From positions 248,001 through 312,000 of the forward strand of contig NZ_JNFA01000024.1 in NCBI RefSeq assembly GCF_000766865.1: a stretch of 64,000 nt of DNA. The letters are read 5' to 3'. The notes under the pieces were generated by a model. It saw only the letters and a list, made by a program, of their open reading frames with translations. It ran no database searches and was not told the origin of the DNA. A program made the translations under genes and the position numbers. This DNA comes from Listeria booriae (lineage in GTDB: Bacteria; Bacillota; Bacilli; Lactobacillales; Listeriaceae). Position 1 is the first letter of the stretch, and each line of letters begins with the position of its first letter. Shown in pieces: positions 26,500 to 36,760 of the stretch.

Positions 26500-28512
26500 T
26501 TATTTTTGAGTGATGTAGATGAGTTCTTTCAAAAAATCTTTGTAATACGTTGACTCGAAATGTGATGGAGATTGACCAAAAGGATGGTTAAAATCGCCGA
26601 TATAAGGCTTTTTAGAGAAATCAATAACGGTTGCTTCAGGAATTTTGGACATGAAATAATTGTTTAGGCGATTCCAGAAATAATTATTTCGCTCGATTTC
26701 CATTTTACCCTTATACTCAAGAATAGCTCTATTTTTAGCATAATACGAAGTTGTGAATCCGCCCGAGTTTAAAATAACGCGATTCGGTGGGATTATTTCG
26801 GTTAACTTTGAAATGAATTGGTCGGCATATTTGGTCCATTCATGAAAGAAAGCTTCATTATCCACATGATCCACTATTTTTTCGTAGGAGAGGTCATTCA
26901 GTAATTGACTTTGTTCCACTACGTAAGACAATGTGATGGCGGTCTTATCGTTTAGCCACATGACTGGGCGTACAACATCTGGATAAAGATCAATTAGGAA
27001 ATAATCAGGATTAGATGCCTCTAGGTTAGCAAAGAATTCTTTTTTCAAGTCTTCTGCTATAATAGGACGTCGCTGCTCTACTATATCCGGATAGTTAGTC
27101 AAATCAATATCCTTTGCAGGCTCAGTCATCATGCTAATAATAGACGAATGAGATTGTATAATGCTACATTCAAAAAATTCTTCGTAATCAGGATTGAAAA
27201 AAGGTCTAGAATTAAAGGCGGAGTAGCTAAAATCAGTGCCCAATATCGCAATTTTAGTGACGTTTTCTGAATTTGTTGGTGTTTTAATGGTGTAACAAGA
27301 TAAGTTACGCAAGCCGTTTTTAGTTATTTTAGCTTTAAATTGGTCATTTGCAATATCAAAGTACTCCAAAGGGCTTAAGTCAACCATATCTGGAACCATA
27401 ATAGGTAAATCGGGTAAATTTTCCGAACGTAAATAAAAGTCCCAAGTAGTATCGGCTTTATTGACAGGCCCTGCTAGAAAATCTTTTTTACTAATAGATG
27501 CGCTGTATTTATTAAGTCCTTTTTTGATGGGCCAAGTTTGTTCTATATTATATTCAAATAGTTTATCTTTTTTATCACGACGTTTGGCAACGATTTGACT
27601 TTGCGAAAACTTAATATCGCTCTCAGGCTTAAGTTGGAATTTAAATTCTTCCCCTGTGTCGCTAAGTTGCGTAAGTGTAGCGATACCTTGACGATTTTTC
27701 TTGAAAAGAAAGGATAATCGATTCGAACCGGTAACATAAGCATGTAATGTAGCTAAAAGAGGTGCACCTACTTTTCTATTTTGGGAAACAGTAGGTTTTA
27801 CTTCTGAGCTAATAGAGAGATATGTAGGAATTCCTTTTTCCATGTCAACAGGTACGATTTCGATAATGGCATCCAATACATTGCTATCATCGACTAAAAA
27901 TTGAGAGGATATGTCCTGAAGTGGGATGGAGAACGTGATGCGATTATTCATAACGGCTCCTAAATTAAATACTTGCTGCTGTTCGTGAAATAAGTAAAAT
28001 TGAGCAGTTGGACGGCGCTTAAGAAGCAATCTAGCTTCGAAAAGCTTATCGGTAAGCGATGGTTTAATGGAAATTTCTCCAGATACAGACTGTTCATCCA
28101 TCGAGAAGTTTTCTAAATGAGTTGAGACTTCTAAAGGCTTACTAATAAGTGTAAGAATACCTAGAGGAAACTCAAATTGATAACGAAAAAGCGATGAATC
28201 TGACTGAAATGGCTTGTTGGTGATAGGGCCATCTGTACACAAATTAGTATAAGGATAATCTGTGTTCACTTTAAATTTCCAATCAGTCTCTTGGTCTGCC
28301 ATAGAATACTTTGCGATGTCAGCAACTGAAATGGTAGCAGTGAACATGTTTGTATCTTGTTCAAACGGGATATTTATTTTCTGCTCAGGATGTACATATT
28401 CACGGGAATCATTAAAATAAGCCTGAATACTAGTGATTTTTCGTTCTGAAATACCGAATATTTTCCATGTTTTATTATCTATTAACTGAATGTCTTTAAT
28501 AAGAATCTTCAT
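26500..28512 (-). CDS. DUF6270-like SGNH-type protein in teichoic acid locus
   Basis: A 670-residue cytoplasmic protein with no signal peptide or membrane segment. The first 400 residues look like several beta-sandwich units. The C-terminal 260 residues resemble the DUF6270 domain: IAILGTDFSYSAFNSR at its start recalls an SGNH hydrolase block I with D replacing the usual G-D-S order, and PSHFESTYYKDF near the end resembles a block V. A similar domain accompanies CDP-glycerol polymerases. A role in trimming or modifying polyol phosphates is inference from context. It runs opposite to its neighbours. Confidence 0.6.
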   Translation of the reverse strand: MKILIKDIQLIDNKTWKIFGISERKITSIQAYFNDSREYVHPEQKINIPFEQDTNMFTATISVADIAKYSMADQETDWKFKVNTDYPYTNLCTDGPITNKPFQSDSSLFRYQFEFPLGILTLISKPLEVSTHLENFSMDEQSVSGEISIKPSLTDKLFEARLLLKRRPTAQFYLFHEQQQVFNLGAVMNNRITFSIPLQDISSQFLVDDSNVLDAIIEIVPVDMEKGIPTYLSISSEVKPTVSQNRKVGAPLLATLHAYVTGSNRLSFLFKKNRQGIATLTQLSDTGEEFKFQLKPESDIKFSQSQIVAKRRDKKDKLFEYNIEQTWPIKKGLNKYSASISKKDFLAGPVNKADTTWDFYLRSENLPDLPIMVPDMVDLSPLEYFDIANDQFKAKITKNGLRNLSCYTIKTPTNSENVTKIAILGTDFSYSAFNSRPFFNPDYEEFFECSIIQSHSSIISMMTEPAKDIDLTNYPDIVEQRRPIIAEDLKKEFFANLEASNPDYFLIDLYPDVVRPVMWLNDKTAITLSYVVEQSQLLNDLSYEKIVDHVDNEAFFHEWTKYADQFISKLTEIIPPNRVILNSGGFTTSYYAKNRAILEYKGKMEIERNNYFWNRLNNYFMSKIPEATVIDFSKKPYIGDFNHPFGQSPSHFESTYYKDFLKELIYITQK

Positions 28513-28692
28513 TTGTATCTCCTTAAAATTTTAGTTTTCATAGTATATATTTTAGCATAGATTCACGAAACGCCCTACAAAAAAGAACATGGAGGAAATT
28601 ATATCGTGGTATGGAAGTAGCATTCGACTTATTGGATATCAAAGATAACAGAATATCTATAGATGATTTTACGCATCTCTTGAATAAACGAT

Positions 28693-28721
28693 TGACTTGT
28701 AGAGGATGAATGGATAGAATT
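28693..28721 (+). promoter_or_regulatory. Promoter of the GT2/TagF-like gene
   Basis: TTGACT (28693-28698), a 17-bp spacer and TAGAAT (28716-28721), about 50 bp before ATG 28773. Confidence 0.65.
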
Positions 28722-28772
28722 AAGGGATAGATATGTGACATTTATATTTCAAATTAGGGAGAGTCTGTAAAA

Positions 28773-31094
28773 ATGAGCAGTGATTCAATTACAAATATGG
28801 AAGAAAATCGAGAATTAGGAATAAGTATCATTATTCCGCTTTATAATGTCGAGGAAGTAATCCTTGAGACTTTGGAAAGCATTCAAGAACAAACGTTTAA
28901 CATGTATGAAGTGATAATGATTGATGATGGTTCAACAGATAGGACTACAGAAATTGTAAATCAATACATACAAGATAAACCCAATTTTAGACTCTATTCG
29001 CAGCCAAATGGTGGACCGGCCTCTGCCAGAAATCATGGATTGCGTATAGCAGATAGAATGTATATTTGTTTTGTAGATAGTGACGATATTCTGCCAAACT
29101 ATTCGCTGCAACTAATGTATGAGGCGGCTATCTCGACGGGATCGAAATTAATCACAGGTGCCACAAAGCGTTTTAACTCAAATAGCGAATGGTTCATCCC
29201 GATGCATATTAAGCATAACATTGCCAAACCAGGTATGAAGACATTATTAAAAAATCCTGAGTTGTTTTTTTCGATTGGACCCTGTGCTAAATTGTATCAT
29301 CATTCACTCATTGATGGTGTGTTTTTTCCAGAAAATATTCGTTATGGTGAGGATCAACCTTTTGTTTTGCACGCTTTATTGCAGGCCGAGGAGATTTATA
29401 CCGTTGAGAAAGTGGTTTATTACTACCGGCTTCGGGACGGGGAATCGCAATCATTAACGCAGTCTGTAAATAAGGATCCTATCCGTATTTTGAAGTCCGT
29501 TTTCCAAATTTTTGATTATGGAGAAATAGAGCTTGAGAAAAACAACACGGAATATGAGGTTGCATTGAAATATTACCAGCGTGTTGCGAGCATTGAATTG
29601 TGGGGTGCGCTCAGAGCAGCAATTGAAAGTAAAAAGAGTGAGAATCAGGAAATTGCGTTTACAATGACACTGGATTGGTTTAAGTCTAAATCAGATGACT
29701 TTTTAAATATTATTTCTTCTTTTCGATATTTCTTATTGTATAGTTGCATTGAACGAGTGCGCTATATTACAAAGGATAATAAAGATAATTACCGGAAGCT
29801 CATTGCGTATTTGTGGAGCAGACAGGATAATGAGGCTAAAAAGGCGTTTCAAAAAGCATATCCAATACACATGAATGCGGCATTGCAGATAATTGATGCG
29901 GATAATTGGCGAAGTGCTCGAAAAATATCCTTAAAATTTATCATACGTCGCAAATTAAAAGCACCAATTTTGATTCGAAAAGTTAGTCGCCGTATTATTT
30001 TTACAATAGCTAGCTGGATGCCACGTAAAAAAAATCAAATCATTTTAGCGACAGAGCGCGGTACACGATTAGAAGGTAATTTATTAGCGATTTACGATTA
30101 TTTGTTCTATAAGGATATGCCTCAAAAAGTGTATGTCTTTTTACGTAAAAACCGGAACTGGTTTGAGATGTTTCAATTGCATTATGCGTTAGGTCGCGCA
30201 CAAACGATTGTACTCGATGATTACTATAACAAAATATACGGGCTTAAGTTCAATAAGAAAACGCATGTCATTCAGTCTTGGCACGCGACCGGCGCTTTCA
30301 AGAAATTTGGCTTTAGTTCGCTTGAAGGAACAGATGCGAACACCGAAGAGTTTGAAACGCGTGCACACTCGTCGTATACAGATGTGCTTGTTAGCTCTGA
30401 GGGTATTATTTCGGAGTATGCGGATGCTTTTAGAAAACAAGAAAACCAAATTAAACCGATTGGCGTACCTCGGACGGATATGTTTTTTGATGAGGAGTAT
30501 ACGAGTTATGTAAAAGAGAAATATTACAAGAAATATCCACAGCTGCGAGATAAAAAGATCTTACTTTATGCGCCGACATTCCGTGGAGGTCCCAACGAAA
30601 GATTTAATTACAGTGTCGTACTTGATATCGCTAAGATGAAAGAATCACTTGGTGAGACGCATATTTTGATTTTGAAATTCCATCCAGTTATCAAAAATGT
30701 TTCCTTTAATGTTGAAAAAGATGATCCATTCATATTAAACTTGTCGATTAATCATGATATCAATGACTTGATGCTGTTTAGTGATGCGTTAATTACGGAC
30801 TATTCTTCCGTTATTTTTGAGTTTAGTTTGATGAATCGGCCGATGTATTTCTTTGCATATGATATCGATGATTATTTGGATGAACGTGGTTTTTATTTCG
30901 ACTATAAGACGATGATTCCAGGGGCTATTTTTAAAGAGACGATGCCGCTTATTCAGGCAATACAAGAGGAAGTATATGATTATGCAGGCTTGGATGAATT
31001 TAAGAAGAAATTTGTTGGTAGTTTAGATGGCCAATCAACGAAAAGATTTGTAGAAACATATGTGGAAAACGCAGATAAGGGGGGTACCAAGTGA
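28773..31094 (+). CDS. Bifunctional GT2 glycosyltransferase / CDP-glycerol phosphotransferase
   Basis: A 773-residue fusion. Residues 15-240 form a GT-A glycosyltransferase (IIIPLYNVEEVI, MIDDGSTDRT, CFVDSDD). Residues about 420-765 form a TagF-family polyol-phosphate transferase (QSWHATGAFKKFGF, YAPTFRGG, ITDYSSVIFEFSLMNRPM). Such enzymes add glycerol or ribitol phosphate units to a lipid-linked chain, here together with a sugar, suggesting a repeat unit containing a hexose in the main chain. It acts on the cytoplasmic membrane face. It is coupled to the next gene by a TGATG overlap. Confidence 0.85.
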   Translation: MSSDSITNMEENRELGISIIIPLYNVEEVILETLESIQEQTFNMYEVIMIDDGSTDRTTEIVNQYIQDKPNFRLYSQPNGGPASARNHGLRIADRMYICFVDSDDILPNYSLQLMYEAAISTGSKLITGATKRFNSNSEWFIPMHIKHNIAKPGMKTLLKNPELFFSIGPCAKLYHHSLIDGVFFPENIRYGEDQPFVLHALLQAEEIYTVEKVVYYYRLRDGESQSLTQSVNKDPIRILKSVFQIFDYGEIELEKNNTEYEVALKYYQRVASIELWGALRAAIESKKSENQEIAFTMTLDWFKSKSDDFLNIISSFRYFLLYSCIERVRYITKDNKDNYRKLIAYLWSRQDNEAKKAFQKAYPIHMNAALQIIDADNWRSARKISLKFIIRRKLKAPILIRKVSRRIIFTIASWMPRKKNQIILATERGTRLEGNLLAIYDYLFYKDMPQKVYVFLRKNRNWFEMFQLHYALGRAQTIVLDDYYNKIYGLKFNKKTHVIQSWHATGAFKKFGFSSLEGTDANTEEFETRAHSSYTDVLVSSEGIISEYADAFRKQENQIKPIGVPRTDMFFDEEYTSYVKEKYYKKYPQLRDKKILLYAPTFRGGPNERFNYSVVLDIAKMKESLGETHILILKFHPVIKNVSFNVEKDDPFILNLSINHDINDLMLFSDALITDYSSVIFEFSLMNRPMYFFAYDIDDYLDERGFYFDYKTMIPGAIFKETMPLIQAIQEEVYDYAGLDEFKKKFVGSLDGQSTKRFVETYVENADKGGTK

Positions 31095-32122
31095 TGTCTA
31101 TAGTATTAGAGCAGCTAATTTTTAATGATATTGAAAAAAGTTGGGGAAATTCGGATTTCTGTGAGCAGGTAAGGGCAGTTGCTGTTAGTACAGATGCTGA
31201 TTTTGTAGTTGTGGCTCCAAAAGATGAGCGGGGATTAGCACTACAAATGCAATACTATATGAATAACTTTCCTGAAAATATGGACGGGGCTGATATCCAC
31301 CTTTTTAACCAAAACCCAGCTTTTTTACAGCATTTACGTAAACTACCAGATAATGAGAAATATGAGATGACTTCTGAACTTATGTTTTTAGGGGAGGACG
31401 AGCCTAAACCTGTTAGTACTTATTTAGAGCAGGATCCACACATGTTACTAGCTGAGATGGGGGCTTATGTTTTATACAAAACAAGTTTTCTGAGAGAATA
31501 TTTTAATAGAGTAGAAGGCTCTGTGAAGCTAATTGATATTTTTCAACAGTCGAAAATGATTTGGAAGCACCGTGTATTGGAAGATGCGACGGAAAAGGAA
31601 GCGATTTTTACTGATTACACGGTAAGCGAGATGGTTTCTTGCTGGAGTTATTTCCGAGAACTAGAAGATAAATACACAACTCTGAGCTTAGAATTGCTAG
31701 ACTTTGATAAAAATATGTTTAATTACCTCATCCGAAACAAACTAGGCCCGGCATTCAACCAGAATTTAATGAGTGGTAAACTAGTTGAGGCACGGAATGG
31801 GCTTGAAATATTTACTGATTTTCTAAAGGGGCAAGATAAGAGGTTGGTTAGTGCGCTTGTTTCTTCAGGATATTTCTATATTCACTTTCCAGTTGCTAAC
31901 TATATGATGTGGCAAAATGATAAATTATTTGTTGCAGCATATTTAAGGTTCTTGAAGGTGTTATTTGATAAGACGCACTATCAAACGAAGCAGTACTATT
32001 TGAGGCATTATCGACGTGCAACGAACGCAACATATAAAGCACAGGGCTTAAATTCGATAAGACCTGTGGCAAAGTGCTTTAACCTGTACTTTGAGCATGA
32101 GAGTAAAAATTTGGTTTACTAA
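31094..32122 (+). CDS. Unrecognised protein in teichoic acid locus
   Basis: A 342-residue soluble protein starting at ATG 31094, overlapping the previous stop (TGATG) and preceded by GGGGGG. The N-terminal third (VSTDADFVVVAPKDERG, then HLFNQNPAFLQHL) loosely recalls a GT-A fold without its metal-binding DxD. The rest is helical and ends in a basic tail. It may be a degenerate glycosyltransferase-like partner of the preceding polymerase; this is inference. A shared terminator separates it from galU. Confidence 0.6.
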   Translation: MSIVLEQLIFNDIEKSWGNSDFCEQVRAVAVSTDADFVVVAPKDERGLALQMQYYMNNFPENMDGADIHLFNQNPAFLQHLRKLPDNEKYEMTSELMFLGEDEPKPVSTYLEQDPHMLLAEMGAYVLYKTSFLREYFNRVEGSVKLIDIFQQSKMIWKHRVLEDATEKEAIFTDYTVSEMVSCWSYFRELEDKYTTLSLELLDFDKNMFNYLIRNKLGPAFNQNLMSGKLVEARNGLEIFTDFLKGQDKRLVSALVSSGYFYIHFPVANYMMWQNDKLFVAAYLRFLKVLFDKTHYQTKQYYLRHYRRATNATYKAQGLNSIRPVAKCFNLYFEHESKNLVY

Positions 32123-32125
32123 TAC

Positions 32126-32170
32126 AAAAAGGAAGGTACGGTGAACGTTTGTCCATCATACCTTCCTTTT
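32126..32170. terminator. Bidirectional terminator
   Basis: AAAAAGGAAGGTA pairs with TACCTTCCTTTT between two convergent genes. Confidence 0.85.
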
Positions 32171-32171
32171 G

Positions 32172-33065
32172 TTATTTTGATTTTTTGTCTTTTTTGTGGA
32201 TTTGTTGATAAAGGTCATCGACAAGTTTTGCGACGTCATCTTTAATTTCTGGGTGTCTTAGCGCGAATTGCATCGTTGTTTTGATAAAACCGAATTTATC
32301 TCCTACATCGAACCGCTCGCCTTCAAAGTCATATGCAAAAACACGTTGTACTTCATTTAGACTATTAATGGCATCTGTTAGTTGGATTTCTCCGCCTGCA
32401 CCTGGTTCTTGTGTTTCTAGGAAATCAAAAATCTGTGGTGTAAGCAAGTAACGACCAAGGATTGCTAAATCAGATGGAGCTTCTTCAGGCGTTGGCTTTT
32501 CGACAAATCCTTTTACATTATACAAACCTTTGCTGTATTCATTCATTGGATCAATAATACCATAGCGGTAGGTTTCTTCATGTGGAACACTTTGTACGCC
32601 GATAATTGAGCTATGTGTTTTCTCGTATTGATTCATCAGCTGTTTGGCACAAGGAACTTTCGACTCTACAATGTCATCACCAAGCATAACGATGAATGGC
32701 TCATTTCCGACAAATCCTTTTGCTTGAAGAATGGCATCACCAAGACCTTTTGGTTTGGACTGGCGTATGAAATGTAAATTGATATTTGTTGTCTCTTCCA
32801 CGAGATGAAGTAGCTCTAGCTTGTTTTTGTCTCGAAGATTGTTCTCAAGTTCAGGTACGGAATCGAAGTGATCCTCGATAGCTCGTTTTCCTTTACCCGT
32901 GACGATTAAAATATCTTCAATGCCAGCTGCAACGGCTTCTTCAATAATATATTGAATAGTAGGTTTATCAACAATGGGTAGAATTTCTTTAGGCATTGCT
33001 TTTGTGGCAGGTAGAAAACGTGTTCCTAAACCTGCTGCAGGAATAACTGCTTTTTTTACTTTCAT
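32172..33065 (-). CDS. galU: UTP-glucose-1-phosphate uridylyltransferase
   Basis: A 297-residue GalU/GtaB. The nucleotide-binding loop [18 protein letters not shown] is at residues 9-26, and GEIQLTDAI and EKP (sugar and metal region) follow. It makes UDP-glucose for glucosylation of teichoic acids and glycolipid anchors. The start has AAGGAG upstream, and length and motifs are standard. Placement among teichoic acid genes agrees with its role as sugar-donor supplier. Confidence 0.95.
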   Translation of the reverse strand: MKVKKAVIPAAGLGTRFLPATKAMPKEILPIVDKPTIQYIIEEAVAAGIEDILIVTGKGKRAIEDHFDSVPELENNLRDKNKLELLHLVEETTNINLHFIRQSKPKGLGDAILQAKGFVGNEPFIVMLGDDIVESKVPCAKQLMNQYEKTHSSIIGVQSVPHEETYRYGIIDPMNEYSKGLYNVKGFVEKPTPEEAPSDLAILGRYLLTPQIFDFLETQEPGAGGEIQLTDAINSLNEVQRVFAYDFEGERFDVGDKFGFIKTTMQFALRHPEIKDDVAKLVDDLYQQIHKKDKKSK

Positions 33066-33291
33066 AGTTACATTCTCCTTAAATTTTATTTAGGATATAG
33101 ATACAGGTTAATTATACGTTATAGCGACGGACGATTACAAGCTTTTATGATTTTTTGGTAAACCGAACATGCGTACCCAGAGTAAACGAGCGTATTAGAT
33201 AGAATTTATGAGTAAGCGCTAGTTTAAGTTGACACTTCTATGTTACAATAAAACATATCAACATAAAAAAACAGTTAAAGGAGATTAGAGA

Positions 33292-34005
33292 ATGATATAC
33301 GCTCAAATTTTAGCTGGAGGTAAAGGTACGCGGATGGGGAACGTCAGCATGCCAAAACAGTTTCTATCCTTGAATGGTAAGCCGATTATTGTGCATACCG
33401 TGGAGAAGTTTATTTTGAATAACCGTTTTGATAAGATTATCATTTCGTCACCGAAGGAATGGATGAATCACGCGGAGGATAATATTAAGAAATATGTGTC
33501 AGATGATCGTGTGGTTGTCATTGAAGGCGGCTCGGATCGGAATGAAACGATTATGAATGGCATCCGTTATATTGAGTCGAATTTTGGCTTGAATGACGAC
33601 GATGTTATTATTACGCATGACGCGGTTCGCCCGTTCTTAACGCACCGGATTATCGAGGATAATATCGACGCGGCACTTGAAACTGGCGCGGTTGACACAG
33701 TTATCGAAGCGATTGACACGATTGTAGAATCATCGAATCATGATTTTATTACGGACATTCCAGTTCGTGACCATATGTACCAAGGTCAAACACCGCAGAG
33801 CTTCAACATTAAGAAGCTATACGACCATTATCAGAAGCTAACGGCAGATGAGAAACAAATTTTGACGGATGCTTGTAAGATTTGCTTGCTTGCAGGAGAT
33901 CACGTGAAGCTTGTGAAGGGCGAAATCTTCAATATCAAGATTACAACACCATACGATCTAAAAGTGGCTAATGCGATTGTTCAGGAGCGTATTGCCAATG
34001 ATTAA
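33292..34005 (+). CDS. tarI: D-ribitol-5-phosphate cytidylyltransferase TarI
   Basis: A 237-residue IspD-like enzyme. The CTP-binding motif [18 protein letters not shown] is at residues 7-24. [10 protein letters not shown] (about 105-114) and the [14 protein letters not shown] loop are typical of TarI rather than IspD. It makes CDP-ribitol. It overlaps the next gene, a ribulose-5-phosphate reductase, by 8 nt, the usual TarI-TarJ pairing, and this implies a ribitol-phosphate wall polymer. Confidence 0.9.
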   Translation: MIYAQILAGGKGTRMGNVSMPKQFLSLNGKPIIVHTVEKFILNNRFDKIIISSPKEWMNHAEDNIKKYVSDDRVVVIEGGSDRNETIMNGIRYIESNFGLNDDDVIITHDAVRPFLTHRIIEDNIDAALETGAVDTVIEAIDTIVESSNHDFITDIPVRDHMYQGQTPQSFNIKKLYDHYQKLTADEKQILTDACKICLLAGDHVKLVKGEIFNIKITTPYDLKVANAIVQERIAND

Positions 34006-35023
34006 TCAAGTATACCGACTAGTATCGGAGCGACAATTCGAAGTTGCCAATGTGGATGAGTCTTTGAATGAAGATGTAGTCGTTGTTCGCCCAACCCATT
34101 TATCGATTTGTGCCGCGGATCAACGCTATTATACCGGTTCTCGCGGAAAAGAAATGCTTTCAAAAAAACTACCGATGGCGCTGATTCACGAAGGTATCGG
34201 CGAAATCGTGTATGACGCAACAAAAGAATTCAAACCAGGTACAAAAGTAGTCATGATTCCAAATACGCCTATGGAAACCGATCCAATCATCGACGAGAAC
34301 TATTTGCGTTCCAGCAAGTTCCGTTCAAGTGGTTACGATGGCTTAATGCAAGATTACGTTTTCATGCGCCGCGACCGTGTCGTTGTCCTTCCAGATGACA
34401 TTAACCCACGTGTAGCCGCGTTTTCAGAACTAATCTCCGTAGCCGTTCATGCGATTTTACGATTCGACGAGAAAGCCAATGCGAACCGCGAATCATTCGG
34501 CGTATGGGGCGACGGAAATCTAGGTTTCATCACAGCATTACTACTAAAAAACTGGTATCCAGAAAGCAAAGTTTACATTTTCGGAAAAACACCATATAAA
34601 TTAGACTTCTTCTCGTTTGTCGACGAAGCCTTCTCTATCGACAACGTCCCAGCTGACCTAGTCATAGACCAAGCCTTCGAATGCGCAGGCGGACGTGGTA
34701 GCGAGTATGCAGTAAGCCAAATCATTGATCTAATCAAACCAGAAGGAACGATTTCCTTACTGGGCGTATCCGAATACCCAATCGAATTCAATTCCCGTAT
34801 GGTGCTAGAAAAAGGCCTAACCGTATACGGAAGCAGCCGCAGCGGCCGCATAGACTTCGAAAAAACAGTCGAATTCCTAAGCGAAAACAAACGCGGCGTC
34901 GAATACCTCCAAAACCTAGTAGGCGAAGTCCACACAGTAAAATGCATCCAAGACGTAATCGAAGCCTTCGAAGCCGACCTCCGCAGCCCGTGGGGTAAGA
35001 GCGTGATGGAGTGGAAAATCTAG
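33998..35023 (+). CDS. tarJ: Ribulose-5-phosphate reductase TarJ
   Basis: A 341-residue medium-chain dehydrogenase beginning at ATG 33998, whose context gives MINQVYRL; an upstream in-frame reading from 33971 lies inside tarI. The zinc and substrate region [13 protein letters not shown] (near residue 35) and a Rossmann segment ([16 protein letters not shown]) are present. It reduces ribulose-5-phosphate with NADPH to ribitol-5-phosphate for TarI. The 3' half is noticeably richer in C-ending codons than the first third, but reads continuously. Confidence 0.9.
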   Translation: MINQVYRLVSERQFEVANVDESLNEDVVVVRPTHLSICAADQRYYTGSRGKEMLSKKLPMALIHEGIGEIVYDATKEFKPGTKVVMIPNTPMETDPIIDENYLRSSKFRSSGYDGLMQDYVFMRRDRVVVLPDDINPRVAAFSELISVAVHAILRFDEKANANRESFGVWGDGNLGFITALLLKNWYPESKVYIFGKTPYKLDFFSFVDEAFSIDNVPADLVIDQAFECAGGRGSEYAVSQIIDLIKPEGTISLLGVSEYPIEFNSRMVLEKGLTVYGSSRSGRIDFEKTVEFLSENKRGVEYLQNLVGEVHTVKCIQDVIEAFEADLRSPWGKSVMEWKI

Positions 35024-35312
35024 TGCCGAAACAGCCCGTTTAGCCCTGAAAGAGCTTGGAGCAGGCGCAGTAAAATCCCTCTTTCGGATTTTGCGGAGGC
35101 TGTGAAAGCTCCGAAGGGCTGGCTGTTGAGGCCGGAAGCCAGGACAGAGTAGTGCCTATCATGCAATGTCTTTCGTAGAAAACACGATCGCAAAACAATG
35201 AAACCATGCAAGCTAGCGCGCAGACTTCCGAACCCACCATTCCATTATTAAACAAAAACAAACGGGCGAGAACAAGCCCCATCTTTTAAGAACCAAATAA
35301 CTCAACAAACCC
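35024..35312 (+). repeat. Non-coding structured region after tarJ
   Basis: No supportable gene is present. The segment is unusually GC-rich for this window and full of inverted repeats: AAAATCC/GGATTTT (35072-35078 with 35086-35092), AACAGCC..AGCCCT with AGGGCTGGCTGTT, and GGAGC with GCTCC, so much of 35030-35140 can fold into one branched hairpin. It shares the GGCCGGAAGCC-like core seen in the palindrome after ftsW and may be another member or relic of that repeat class. Confidence 0.5.
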
Positions 35313-35347
35313 AGGGCTATATCCCATCAAACCGATATAGCCCTTTT
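35313..35347 (+). terminator. Intrinsic terminator upstream of the glycosyltransferase gene
   Basis: AGGGCTATAT pairs with ATATAGCCCTTTT. It ends about 15 nt before ATG 35363 and overlaps the start of the next gene's ribosome-binding region, so it may also limit read-through into that gene. Confidence 0.75.
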
Positions 35348-35362
35348 AACGGAGGTGAACCC

Positions 35363-36742
35363 ATGAAATTCGCAATAATAATCCCATTCTACAACGCCGA
35401 AGCACGCTTAGACATATCAATCACGAGCATTATCAAACAATCATACAACTTCACAGAAAACATTCAAATCCTACTCATAAACGACGGAAGTACAGACAAT
35501 AGCAGCTCTATCGCCGACGAATTCGCTCGCAAACACCCAAACAACATCGTCCACATCCGAATCAAGAATGGCGGACCAGCACGCGCTAGAAACATCGGCT
35601 TAATGCACATAAAAGAAGGCATTGATTTCGTTGGCTTTTTAGATGCAGATGATGTATATTCGTTACATATGATACGCGAAATGGCTCGCTTTGCCGAGCA
35701 GCACGACGAAATAAACATGATGGTGCCGCCTTTTTATTATTTAGACGATTACGGTTCACGCAGAAAAATAGGAACGCATAAACTAAATACGCGATTCGAA
35801 CAAGGAACCCGCGTCATTGACATCCAAAAAGAACACCAAGCCATCCATTTTTATATCGGCGGAACCTTTTTACGTTTTAGCAGTTTGAAACATCTTGCTT
35901 TTGACGAATCATTGCGTTTTGGTGAAGACCAATTGTTGCTTACGAAATTACTGCTGACCGACGAGAAGTATGGTGTTGTCGCGGATGTTGGCTATTTTTA
36001 CTACCGCGATATGAAAGAAAAGAAATCACTTGTAAATAAGTCATGGCAAAATAAGTCGCGCTACCAGCCGTTTATGGAGGCTGTTTATCAGTCGTACTTG
36101 CAGGAATCCAAGGAAAAATTTGGCGAAGTGATTCCTTATGTGCAATATTTGATTAGTTATCACGCGAAATTGTATTTTTATAAAGAGAATGTGTATTTTC
36201 GAGAAGTGTTGACAGAGGATGAGCAGGCGGCGTTTGTGTCGTGTTTTCAGCAGATTTTTAGTGAAATTGAGGCGCGATTTATTTGGGAATTGGATACCGC
36301 GCAAGTGGTGAAGGAAATGATGCTTTCATTGCGCAAAAACGGCTGGCCCGTCCAGTTTGAAACGGCGGAATTAGCAGATATTCCTGTCGTTACGATGAGC
36401 AAGAAATGGCATAAAAATGGGCACGCCGAGCTGATTTGTCAAGTGGAGGAAGCTCGAACGGAATTTCCAGGTGATGGCTTTTTTGCAGTGAAGACGCTGT
36501 TTGCAACGAAGCAGGCGAGTGTTGTGAAGCGAAAAGAAGCGCAGCGCATTTGGGATGTTGTGGTGCGGCCGGTTGGCAGTATCTCCACGACAAAAATTAA
36601 GTTGCGACCTTGGGAATTACGAGGAAAATGGTATTATCAAAACCCGGAGAAGAAAGTTGTATTGGAAGACTTTAATCTAACGGCGGAGTTTAGAGAAAAG
36701 GCAAAACGGCGATTGAAGTTGAAACGAGCGCTGAATCAATAG
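35363..36742 (+). CDS. Family-2 glycosyltransferase, teichoic acid type
   Basis: A 459-residue enzyme. Residues 1-220 form the GT-A domain (IIIPFYNAEARLD, LLINDGSTDNSS, FLDADDVYS, and FGEDQLLLTKLLL). The C-terminal 200 residues are basic and helical with no membrane segment. Its closest setting is the wall-polymer cluster with TagB/TagF-like enzymes that follow, so it probably adds sugars to, or within, the teichoic acid chain. The 5' part prefers C/A-ending codons and the 3' part G/T-ending ones. AACGGAGG precedes ATG. Confidence 0.8.
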   Translation: MKFAIIIPFYNAEARLDISITSIIKQSYNFTENIQILLINDGSTDNSSSIADEFARKHPNNIVHIRIKNGGPARARNIGLMHIKEGIDFVGFLDADDVYSLHMIREMARFAEQHDEINMMVPPFYYLDDYGSRRKIGTHKLNTRFEQGTRVIDIQKEHQAIHFYIGGTFLRFSSLKHLAFDESLRFGEDQLLLTKLLLTDEKYGVVADVGYFYYRDMKEKKSLVNKSWQNKSRYQPFMEAVYQSYLQESKEKFGEVIPYVQYLISYHAKLYFYKENVYFREVLTEDEQAAFVSCFQQIFSEIEARFIWELDTAQVVKEMMLSLRKNGWPVQFETAELADIPVVTMSKKWHKNGHAELICQVEEARTEFPGDGFFAVKTLFATKQASVVKRKEAQRIWDVVVRPVGSISTTKIKLRPWELRGKWYYQNPEKKVVLEDFNLTAEFREKAKRRLKLKRALNQ

Positions 36743-36760
36743 AGATAAGAGGTACATCGA

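Noticed and set aside
28611-28709. 32-codon ORF in the gap before the GT2/TagF fusion
   Set aside because: GGAGG is too far from its ATG, and the -35 of the next gene's promoter lies inside it.
35020-35282. Minus-strand open frames after tarJ
   Set aside because: They follow the inverted repeats of a structured non-coding region, and there is no ribosome-binding site.
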